DNA from: Pseudomonas fluorescens
GTDB lineage: Bacteria > Pseudomonadota > Gammaproteobacteria > Pseudomonadales > Pseudomonadaceae
Assembly (NCBI RefSeq): GCF_001648775.1
Contig: NZ_LVEJ01000010.1
Coordinates: 310,001 to 374,000, forward strand
Direction: 5' to 3'
DNA: 64,000 nucleotides
A program made the translations under genes and the position numbers. The notes under the pieces are model-generated. The model saw only the letters and a list, made by a program, of their open reading frames with translations. It had not been told where the DNA came from and did not search any database. This document shows, one piece after another, positions 1 through 6,846 of this stretch. How positions within the stretch are numbered: the stretch's first letter is position 1; the number at the start of each line of letters is the position of its first letter.

Positions 1-303
1 GATCGCTGCATAGATCGGCACCTGAAAACTGACGAGGGCGAGACTGTCCCAGAACAACCTCGACGCCCGACCCGGACCGGCGTGCGTCATCACCCAATCT
101 CGCCACAGGCCGTAAGGTCTCGCGACCGGAATCATCAACGCTGCGCCCAGCAGGCGCGCGTGCAGTACCTGATCCCACGTCATTCCGGCAATGAAACGTT
201 CGTTGAGGATGCCGGTGGTGGTGAAGAACAGGATCAGCGCCGTGGTGTCGGCGAAAAAAGGCAGTCCGACGCGAGGGCTGTTGCAGGCGTTGCGGCACTT
301 CAT
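1..303 (-). CDS. alaE: AlaE-like L-alanine exporter (partial, 3' end outside window)
   Basis: This is an open frame on the minus strand that starts with ATG at 301-303 and runs off the left edge, so about 101 N-terminal residues are visible. The translation has the AlaE-family pattern: a hydrophobic first helix (residues about 15-35, FADTTALILFFTTTGILNE), then a WDQVLHARL stretch and the conserved RPYGLWRDW block, then a second membrane helix near VSFQVPIYAAI. AlaE is a small inner-membrane exporter of L-alanine, usually about 150 residues. An AGGAG lies just upstream of the ATG. It is transcribed in the same direction as the LysR gene at 327-1250, whose stop lies only 23 bases before this start, so the two may be cotranscribed. 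The family call is from recalled E. coli AlaE features; the substrate is inferred. Confidence 0.75.
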   Translation of the reverse strand, partial: MKCRNACNSPRVGLPFFADTTALILFFTTTGILNERFIAGMTWDQVLHARLLGAALMIPVARPYGLWRDWVMTHAGPGRASRLFWDSLALVSFQVPIYAAI

Positions 304-326
304 CTCTCCTGTCGTTGCGTCAGCAT

Positions 327-1250
327 TCAGCTATACGCCGGCGCTTCATCGTGCTGTGACATCGGCAACACCGCGAGGTGCGGGGATTCGCCGAAGTACT
401 CGATCAGCAATTCGGTGAGGACGCGAATTTTGCGCGCAGGATGCGGGCCCGGTGGGCGGATGATGTAGGCGCCGGCCGGAGGCGGTGGATGGTTGGTCAT
501 GATCGGCACGAGTGCGCCGGATGCCACGTGCTCATGGGTGAGGCAGTCGGGCAGGTAGGCGAGGCCCACTCCGGCGAGTGCGGCGGCGACGAGGGCGATG
601 CCGTTGTCGGCCTTGAAGCGTCCTTGAGCGCGTACCGTGATGACCTTGTCGCCATCCATGAATTGCCAGGCTTCGGTGCCCTGCATCAGTGCTTGATGGC
701 CGATCAGTTCATCCGGCGTCGCGGGTGCACCGTGCTTCTTGATGTAGTCCGGGCTTGCGACGAGCTTGCCGTAGACCGGACCGATACGCCTTGCGATCAG
801 ATTGGAGTCCTGCAGATAGCCGACCCGGATGGCGCAATCGTAGCCCTCGGTGATCAGGTCGACGAAGCGATCGCTGTAGCAGGTCTGAATGTGCAGATGA
901 GGGTGTCGGCGGGCCATTTCCGCCAGCACCGGCGCAAAGTGCGACGGGCCGAAAGACAACGGCACCGCCACGCGCAAGCGTCCGCGCAGGGCGCCGGCGG
1001 GCAGGATGGTTTCCTTGGCGATGTCGATTTCGCTGCAGACTCTGGCGGCGTAATCGCGGAACGTCGCGCCGGCCTCGGTGAGTGCCGCACCGCGTGTCGA
1101 GCGTGCCAACAGTTGCACGCCGAGTTCCGCTTCAAGCCTGGCGAGTCGTCGGCTGACGATCGATTTGGAGACCCCGAGCCGCAGTGCAGCCTGTGAAATA
1201 CCCCCGGCATCCGCCACTTCGACGAAGGTTTGCAGTTCATCGATATCCAT
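327..1250 (-). CDS. LysR-family transcriptional regulator
   Basis: A 307-residue protein of the usual LysR length. The N-terminal winged helix-turn-helix (residues about 1-60) starts MDIDELQTFVEVADAGGISQ and contains the RLGVSKSIVSRRLARLE recognition region. The remainder is a periplasmic-binding-protein-like effector domain ending in an SEL-type C-terminal helix. It is divergent from the isochorismatase-like gene at 1430, with 179 bases between the two starts, the classical arrangement for a LysR protein controlling its neighbour. It also lies directly upstream of the alaE-like gene on the same strand. Which neighbour it controls cannot be decided from sequence; the divergent gene is the more likely target. 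Confidence 0.9.
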   Translation of the reverse strand: MDIDELQTFVEVADAGGISQAALRLGVSKSIVSRRLARLEAELGVQLLARSTRGAALTEAGATFRDYAARVCSEIDIAKETILPAGALRGRLRVAVPLSFGPSHFAPVLAEMARRHPHLHIQTCYSDRFVDLITEGYDCAIRVGYLQDSNLIARRIGPVYGKLVASPDYIKKHGAPATPDELIGHQALMQGTEAWQFMDGDKVITVRAQGRFKADNGIALVAAALAGVGLAYLPDCLTHEHVASGALVPIMTNHPPPPAGAYIIRPPGPHPARKIRVLTELLIEYFGESPHLAVLPMSQHDEAPAYS

Positions 1251-1429
1251 TCTCGCGTTCCCCTTTGCGCGACACAGTTCGCCTCGGGATGCTACTACTG
1301 CAGCGGATATGGGAACAGCACAATGGCTGTTCCAGGCGCGGCGTCACTTGTGCGTGCTCTGGAACCCATTAGCCGCACGGGCCCCGGCCGCTGAATCAAC
1401 GTGCGAACCCAATACAAAAGGACCTGCAA

Positions 1430-2077
1430 ATGGCAAGCGAAACAATCCGTAACCCTCACACCGATCAACTCCTGACCCCTGAGAATTCGGCGTTGATCGT
1501 CATTGATTATCAACCGGTTCAGGTGTCCTCGATCCGCTCGATGCCGCGAGATGAACTGGTGTTCAACATCACCAGCGTCGCCAAGGCTGCGGTTAACTAC
1601 AACCTGCCGATCATCCACTCCACCGTCAATGTCACGACCGGTCGCAACAAGCCGCCTATTCAGGAGTTGCAAGCGGTACTCGGCCACCTGCCAACCTATG
1701 ACCGCACCTCGATCAACAGTTGGGAAGACACCGAGTTCAAACAGGCGGTCAAGGCGCTCGGGCGCAAGAAATTGATCATGACGGCACTGTGGACCGAAGC
1801 CTGCCTGGCGTTCCCGGTGCTCGACGCGATCCAGGAAGGCTACGAGGTTTACGTGCCGATCGATGCGGTGGGCGGCACATCGCTCGGCGCACACGAGGCG
1901 GCGTTGCGCAGAATGGAACAGGCGGGTGCGAAGCTCATCAGCCGCGTGCAAATGTACTGCGAACTGCAGCGCGATTGGGCGCGCGAGGTGACCGTGCCAG
2001 GCTTTATGGGCGTGTTCGAAAACTTCGACGGGTTCAATGCTGAAAAAGCGCTGGAGGAGGCGGGCAAAAAAGCCTGA
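1430..2077 (+). CDS. Isochorismatase-family cysteine hydrolase (YcaC-like)
   Basis: A 215-residue alpha/beta hydrolase of the isochorismatase superfamily. The first strand carries the catalytic aspartate (ALIVIDYQ, D26). The nucleophile is C125 in WTEACLAFP, the position used by YcaC-type hydrolases. The stretch RTSINSWED also fits YcaC-like members. Members of this group act on small amides or unknown substrates, and the true substrate here cannot be told. The ATG at 1430 follows a weak AAAGGA about 10 bases upstream. It is divergent from a LysR regulator and is followed by a hairpin terminator at 2097, so it appears to be monocistronic. Confidence 0.85.
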   Translation: MASETIRNPHTDQLLTPENSALIVIDYQPVQVSSIRSMPRDELVFNITSVAKAAVNYNLPIIHSTVNVTTGRNKPPIQELQAVLGHLPTYDRTSINSWEDTEFKQAVKALGRKKLIMTALWTEACLAFPVLDAIQEGYEVYVPIDAVGGTSLGAHEAALRRMEQAGAKLISRVQMYCELQRDWAREVTVPGFMGVFENFDGFNAEKALEEAGKKA

Positions 2078-2096
2078 TTGTCGGGCGGCTACTGAA

Positions 2097-2134
2097 GGCA
2101 GCGCTGACGACCGTCGGCGCTGCCTCCATTTTTA
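2097..2134 (+). terminator. Rho-independent terminator after the isochorismatase-like gene
   Basis: The 8-base arms GGCAGCGC (2097-2104) and GCGCTGCC (2117-2124) form a GC-rich hairpin 19 bases after the stop codon, followed by a T-rich tract to 2134. This fits an intrinsic terminator for the gene ending at 2077. Confidence 0.75.
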
Positions 2135-2244
2135 ATCCTGCAAAATAATCTGAACCGCGTCGGGACCTGCTCGCCTAATGATTAGCTTGTGGTCAATCGC
2201 ACAGGCGCTGTGCCAATACCGGCACACTCCGAGAGGTGGTCAAC

Positions 2245-2490
2245 GTGGCTAAAGACGAGAAGAAAGGCAAAGACAAAGGTGAGGCTTCGAAGGCCAGCAA
2301 GGACTTGAAAGACAAAAAGTCATCACCTGAGAAGAAATCAGCGGCGGCGTCGGCGCTGTCTAAATCTTCCGACAAGAAAGACAAGAAAAAAGACGCCGAA
2401 CCGAAGAAGTCTGCGAAAAAAGCGGACAGCAAGCCTGAGAAGGCCAAGGACTCGAAGAAGGCTGATAAGCCGGCGAAAAAGAAAAAGTGA
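2245..2490 (+). CDS. Small lysine-rich histone-H1-like protein
   Basis: An open frame of about 81 residues made almost wholly of Lys, Ala, Ser, Asp and Glu, with repeated KK, KDKK and KPAKKKK blocks and a strongly basic C-terminal tail. It has no hydrophobic core. Composition and length resemble histone-H1-like bacterial proteins such as AlgP tails and other KPAKK proteins, and proteins of this kind are found in pseudomonads. I chose GTG at 2245 over GTG at 2236 because GAGAGG (2231-2236) is then a ribosome site with 8-base spacing and the protein starts MAKDEKKGK. A nucleic-acid-binding role is inferred from charge only. A hairpin at 2502-2524 follows the stop. Confidence 0.7.
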   Translation: MAKDEKKGKDKGEASKASKDLKDKKSSPEKKSAAASALSKSSDKKDKKKDAEPKKSAKKADSKPEKAKDSKKADKPAKKKK

Positions 2491-2501
2491 TCTCTGTAAT
2501 C

Positions 2502-2524
2502 CGCCAGGGCTTTACGCCCTGGCG
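2502..2524. terminator. Hairpin between convergent genes
   Basis: A perfect 9-base inverted repeat, CGCCAGGGC / GCCCTGGCG, with a 5-base loop. It sits between the lysine-rich gene (ends 2490, plus) and the nuclease-like gene (ends 2578, minus). There is no clear T tract on either side, so it is a probable but weak bidirectional terminator. Confidence 0.5.
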
Positions 2525-2577
2525 ATCTCGCCGGCGAACATTCAATAGCAGGCCTCTTGGCGGTTGCCGAATGCAGC

Positions 2578-5301
2578 TTATTGAACGGACTCAACGCGAC
2601 TTTTGCGAGCGCGCAGAATACAAGGCAGCAATTGCCTGACTGGACCTGGAGCAGGGAGTGGCGACTTGTTGAACCCTGCAGTGCTCACACACTTCTTGCA
2701 GAAGCCGGCGCCCTTGGTGGGAGCCCGATTGAAGTAGCTGTCCTTGGTAGCCGTCACCGATTCATGACCGACGACACCGCACCAGAACGTAAGCTTTGTT
2801 TTGGTAGTGCTTACCACCTGAGTGTTCGGGTCAAACGGCCCTTCGTGATAACTGACAGTGGGCGAATAGCAGGGTTGGGTGAGCGGTTTGTGCCTGTGAA
2901 GTTCATGTCGGAGCAGCACCATGACCGCCTCAAGGTCGCTTATGGATTTGCCGCGATTGCCAATTTCGCCGTTACTAACGCCACACGCGTTGCACACATG
3001 AGTGGTGGGCCTGGCTTTACCCGCCCGCTGGAGGTTTCGCCAAGAGATCGAAAAATCTGGATGCGGACGACCATCCGGCAGAGTTTCGCCACAGTTAAAG
3101 TGTTCGTCTGTCCTGCCTTCAACATCAAAACCGGTAACGTAACGTACGTTCGGGTACATTCCGCGCAATGTGCTGAGACGGTGAAAAACCGTGCCCATCA
3201 AGACATCTCCAGGACCTACCGTCACCCCGGGATAGCAGCACTCAAGACAAGCTGACGGAATAAAGCTGCGATCCTGAAAAAAACCTCGTTGAAACCGGCG
3301 CAGATCAGGCCTGAGAAGCACAAAAGAATGCTCGCCCGCGGCGCACACAACCTTTGCCGCCATCTGTCCCTCCTGATAGGGAAGATCCTCGATAACCTTT
3401 AGTCCTAACGCCTCGATGCTGAGGTTGAAATCAATGCGGTATTGAACCTGCGGGGCAACCTGCTGAGCCGATATCCCTAATGCCACGCTTCGGCAGGTAG
3501 GGCATTCGAACTCGCCATTGTTCATATGTAATTGAGCATGCTCGGGGTTATGGATGGCAGTGACATGCTTACTATCACAGATAAACCGAAAATAGCGGGA
3601 ATCATTCGGTGTTGTTCGCAGATTGTCGATGAAATTTCGGGGCAAGCTGAAATTTTCTTCCCAGAGATCGAGGCGTTTTTGACTGCGTGCCTGACCTGTT
3701 TTCTCGCCCTTGCAGGCGCTGCAAAAAGTCCGGACTTTACCCTCGGCCAGACTTCTTGCCGCCACCTCGTTCAGGGTGGTGCAGACACTGCACTCGTAGG
3801 TGACCAGAGTGGTGCGAGTGATGCGCTCCCGTAAGGGCGAGACAAGTTTGTGCTTTCCTAAATTGGATATCACCTTGGCCTGGAACAGTTGCAATGGATT
3901 TTGACAGGCGCTATTCCAATTGGCCCAGATGATGTCCAAATCCGGCGCCGCATTTATGGGATGTCGACCGAGCGTGGCTAACAGTTCGAGAATGGTGCGC
4001 AAAAAGGTTTCCGGGTCGAGATCCAGGTTGGGCACCACGACCAGTGAAATGTGTGATTTCTCGCACTGTTTGACCTTGAACACGTCGCGCCGTTGAATTT
4101 CCTCCAGCCTGTCCCTTGCTTCCTGCGTATTGGTCAGCGCCATGAAGTGCTGAATTCCCTGATACTCGAAAGCCAGCCCATGCTCCGGATTGAAGCCATC
4201 GAGTTCCAATACCGAAACGGTTCCGGACTTCGCAATGTAGCGAAGGAAATCACCGTAGCGGCGATTGAAAACCCATGATGTCGAGGGAAACAATGCCTGC
4301 ATGATGATTGCAGTCAGCTTTTCTGCCTTTCTGATCCAGGTCTGCCCCCAGTACAACTCCTTGATCCGCCCTGGTGTATCGGTTCGAATATCCCCCAAAC
4401 GATTCTTGTACCTGATCATCAACCCTTTGCCGGAGTGCTGCTCATAGGAAAGGATTTCTGCACCATTCAGATGGGCCGATCTGATCAGTTTTTCGTTGTA
4501 GACTCGATCCTTTCTTTCCCGGTGACAGATCTTCCGCAGACCAGCCAAACTGATGTACGGGGTGTTGACAGGGCTGCGCATCAACCGGGCTTCGGTCCGA
4601 ATTTCAAAAAACGGACCCGGGCTTGTCTTTCCAGGCGCTTCCGTCCCTTTGTAGCGAATCAAGCCGTTGGGGAAGCACTGGGTAAATTCTTTGTACGCAA
4701 TGACGGAGTCCTGGTAATAGCGCTCGACCTTCTCGCCAGGCCTGCGGCCCTCACGAAGTGCTGCGGAAATGGCACCGCGTCCAAGGCATTCAGGTTGCCA
4801 CCCAAAGTCGGTTGGCAGTTCGTTGGGATCGGGGAACAACTGGTAGCGAGTTTTAGAGGAAGCGGGCGTGCCGCAAGTGTTGGCGGTTACCACTAATCGA
4901 TGGGACGGAAAACGAGTGCTTATTTCATTGATTAACGCGTTGGAGTGTCGACAGATCGGACACCCTGCACCGTAGAGCACGTTATGAATCAGCATCATCC
5001 ATCCGCCCTCGCTGCCCGCTTTACAGGTCAGACAGTGGAAGTCTTGTTTGGATTTGGCCAAAAACGTCACGTCGGTATTGCACAAGAGTTGAAGCTGTCC
5101 AGACCTGCCCGAGGAAGAATTGCCTGCGCTGAGCAGGACGTTTTGCTCGCTGTACATCAGTCGATTGATTCTATCCATTTGCTTGAACAACTTCCCTGGC
5201 TGGTGGCTTGGCATTATGCCAACGATTCCACATTCGACCATCAAAAGGAAGCGATGGAGCGGGCGTTTTGACGTCTGCGAATGACACCGAACCAAGAGCA
5301 T
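2578..5301 (-). CDS. Multi-zinc-ribbon protein with Vsr/PD-(D/E)xK-like nuclease core
   Basis: A large lone protein, about 907 residues from ATG at 5301; TTG at 5307 or an internal ATG at 5178 are also possible and no start has a strong ribosome site. In the 909-residue numbering, CxxC knuckles occur at 92/95, 116/119, 506/509, 529/532, 602/605, 687/690, 772/775 and 870/873, a chain of treble-clef-like zinc ribbons. Between the first two and the later six lies a nuclease-like block at about 365-425: ELDGF (D370), FEYQGIQHF (E381, Q383, H387), RRDVFKVKQCE (D408, K411), then a SLVVVP strand. This pattern is known in Vsr-like or PD-(D/E)xK endonucleases attached to zinc ribbons in phages and bacteria. 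The function is inferred to be DNA cleavage, perhaps in phage defence. Nothing next to it is functionally linked. Confidence 0.7.
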   Translation of the reverse strand: MLLVRCHSQTSKRPLHRFLLMVECGIVGIMPSHQPGKLFKQMDRINRLMYSEQNVLLSAGNSSSGRSGQLQLLCNTDVTFLAKSKQDFHCLTCKAGSEGGWMMLIHNVLYGAGCPICRHSNALINEISTRFPSHRLVVTANTCGTPASSKTRYQLFPDPNELPTDFGWQPECLGRGAISAALREGRRPGEKVERYYQDSVIAYKEFTQCFPNGLIRYKGTEAPGKTSPGPFFEIRTEARLMRSPVNTPYISLAGLRKICHRERKDRVYNEKLIRSAHLNGAEILSYEQHSGKGLMIRYKNRLGDIRTDTPGRIKELYWGQTWIRKAEKLTAIIMQALFPSTSWVFNRRYGDFLRYIAKSGTVSVLELDGFNPEHGLAFEYQGIQHFMALTNTQEARDRLEEIQRRDVFKVKQCEKSHISLVVVPNLDLDPETFLRTILELLATLGRHPINAAPDLDIIWANWNSACQNPLQLFQAKVISNLGKHKLVSPLRERITRTTLVTYECSVCTTLNEVAARSLAEGKVRTFCSACKGEKTGQARSQKRLDLWEENFSLPRNFIDNLRTTPNDSRYFRFICDSKHVTAIHNPEHAQLHMNNGEFECPTCRSVALGISAQQVAPQVQYRIDFNLSIEALGLKVIEDLPYQEGQMAAKVVCAAGEHSFVLLRPDLRRFQRGFFQDRSFIPSACLECCYPGVTVGPGDVLMGTVFHRLSTLRGMYPNVRYVTGFDVEGRTDEHFNCGETLPDGRPHPDFSISWRNLQRAGKARPTTHVCNACGVSNGEIGNRGKSISDLEAVMVLLRHELHRHKPLTQPCYSPTVSYHEGPFDPNTQVVSTTKTKLTFWCGVVGHESVTATKDSYFNRAPTKGAGFCKKCVSTAGFNKSPLPAPGPVRQLLPCILRARKSRVESVQ

Positions 5302-5462
5302 TTTCAAGTATTTGGAACACAGGAATTGGGCCTGAAAAGTGCGATTTTCCCCTAATATTCCTGCGTCCGCTCTTTCACCCCATCTTCTGTAGGGAAATCG
5401 CCCACCAGTTCGGTAAATTAGCTAGGTGGGACGATGTCATATGGTCTTCGATTCAGTCGGCA

Positions 5463-6761
5463 TCAAAGCGCCGCTTTGACCTGCAAACCAAACACCAGCG
5501 CGTTATCGATGTCCTGCCCGGAAAACGCGCCCGGCTCGATGATGTATTGCACATTCGGCCGCAGCGTCAGCCAGGGCGTGGCTTGATAGCCATAACCGAG
5601 TTCGATCAATTGCTCGGCGCTGTCCAGGTTGGGGAACGCGGTGCCATTGTTCAACGCGGCGTCCTGTTGCACGTCGCGGCTGCGCGGGTTCGGCACGGCG
5701 CGACCGTAGCCCAACGCGAGTGTGTCACGCGGTCGACCTTCGAACGGTTTGTACAAAACCACGCCGGTGCCGTACCACTTGCTGAACGGTGACGCCGCTT
5801 CGCTGGCGGCCGAGTATTGACCGAAGGCGTGCAGGCTGCGGCCTTCGGACGTCGGCGAGCTCCAGACAGCTTGATCGATCAACAGGTAATGACCGCCGCG
5901 ACCGGACACTTCTTTGTCGCTGCCGATGCGTTTTACGTCGGAGCTGTCGTAGTAGTAGCCGAGCTTGTATTCGCCGGGCAGGGCGCCCGCGTGTTTGTAC
6001 ACCAACTCGATGGGCACCACGGTGCCGGTCGTGTGTTTCGGGTCAAGGTGCCAGGCACGGCTGGAATTGCCGTTGCTTTCCGGGTCGACGTTGAACGCGG
6101 CCACGCGCAATTGCCAGGCGGACGACAGGTCATATTTGACCCGCACGCCGAGGCGGGCGTTGGGGTAGTTGGTCCAGCCGCTGCCGCCGGACATGTTCAG
6201 CGGATGGCCGCAGAAACCGGCGTTCATGAAGTTGCAGAGGATGCCGCTGTCGAGGCCGCCGAGGTCGTTGCCCATGGCCATGTAACCGAGTTTGACGTTC
6301 AGCGCCGGGGTGAACAGCGTGCGCTCGTAACTCAGTTCGGTCAGGCGCGTGTAGAGGCCGCCGTAGTTTTCCTGGATTGGCAGACGGTTGCCGACCAGAT
6401 CTTCCGAGGCGCTATTGCCGCGACGATCGTTGATGGTCAACTGAACCTTGCCGGCGTTGTCGACGCCGTACAGCTTGCTCAGATCGAACTGCACGCCGAG
6501 CTTGATGTTCTGCGAGTAGCGCGCTGAGCGGTGCAGGCCACCGTCGGCGTTGTAAGCGGTTTCGCCGCTGTAGTCGCCGGTGAATTTGACGCCTTGTTCA
6601 TCCATCTGGTGACGCAGTCCGCCCCAGTCACCCGTAAGGGTGCTGCGGGTCAACAGATCGGAATCGTTGTCGGCCAGCGCTGGGAGGGCGGTGGTGCAAG
6701 CGAAGCCCATCAACAAGCCTTTGAACAGATCGGAACGCGAAAAACAAACAGCCGATAGCAT
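5463..6761 (-). CDS. oprB: OprB-family carbohydrate-selective porin
   Basis: A 432-residue outer-membrane porin of the OprB family. The start at 6761 was chosen over the longer frame (6812) because AGGAAG lies 7 bases upstream and a signal peptide follows at once (MLSAVCF to LPALA, cleavage near residue 31). The mature part begins with TLTGDWGGLR, the hallmark OprB N-terminal block, and continues as alternating beta strands, finishing with a C-terminal strand typical of outer-membrane barrels (LVFGLQVKAAL). It lies 85 bases downstream of gcd on the same strand; a gcd-oprB pair is known from P. putida, where the porin brings glucose to the periplasm. A UUCG-loop hairpin between the two genes may lower its expression relative to gcd. 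Confidence 0.92.
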   Translation of the reverse strand: MLSAVCFSRSDLFKGLLMGFACTTALPALADNDSDLLTRSTLTGDWGGLRHQMDEQGVKFTGDYSGETAYNADGGLHRSARYSQNIKLGVQFDLSKLYGVDNAGKVQLTINDRRGNSASEDLVGNRLPIQENYGGLYTRLTELSYERTLFTPALNVKLGYMAMGNDLGGLDSGILCNFMNAGFCGHPLNMSGGSGWTNYPNARLGVRVKYDLSSAWQLRVAAFNVDPESNGNSSRAWHLDPKHTTGTVVPIELVYKHAGALPGEYKLGYYYDSSDVKRIGSDKEVSGRGGHYLLIDQAVWSSPTSEGRSLHAFGQYSAASEAASPFSKWYGTGVVLYKPFEGRPRDTLALGYGRAVPNPRSRDVQQDAALNNGTAFPNLDSAEQLIELGYGYQATPWLTLRPNVQYIIEPGAFSGQDIDNALVFGLQVKAAL

Positions 6762-6803
6762 GTAAATCTTCCTGCAGAAAACTTGAGCAATAGGGGAAAA
6801 GCA

Positions 6804-6827
6804 GCGCGGCACCCGAAGGTGCCGCGC
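6804..6827 (-). terminator. UUCG-tetraloop hairpin between gcd and oprB
   Basis: On the minus strand, 10-base arms GCGCGGCACC and GGTGCCGCGC flank a TTCG loop and are followed by GCTTTTCC. It lies between gcd (stop 6847) and oprB (start 6761). It may act as a partial terminator or mRNA-end stabiliser that sets the gcd:oprB ratio. Confidence 0.75.
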
Positions 6828-6846
6828 TTTACGTGAACAGCGTGGT

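Noticed and set aside
2557..3255. A 232-codon plus-strand frame opposite the zinc-ribbon nuclease gene
   Set aside because: It lies antisense to a gene with many ordered CxxC motifs and shows no motif of its own.
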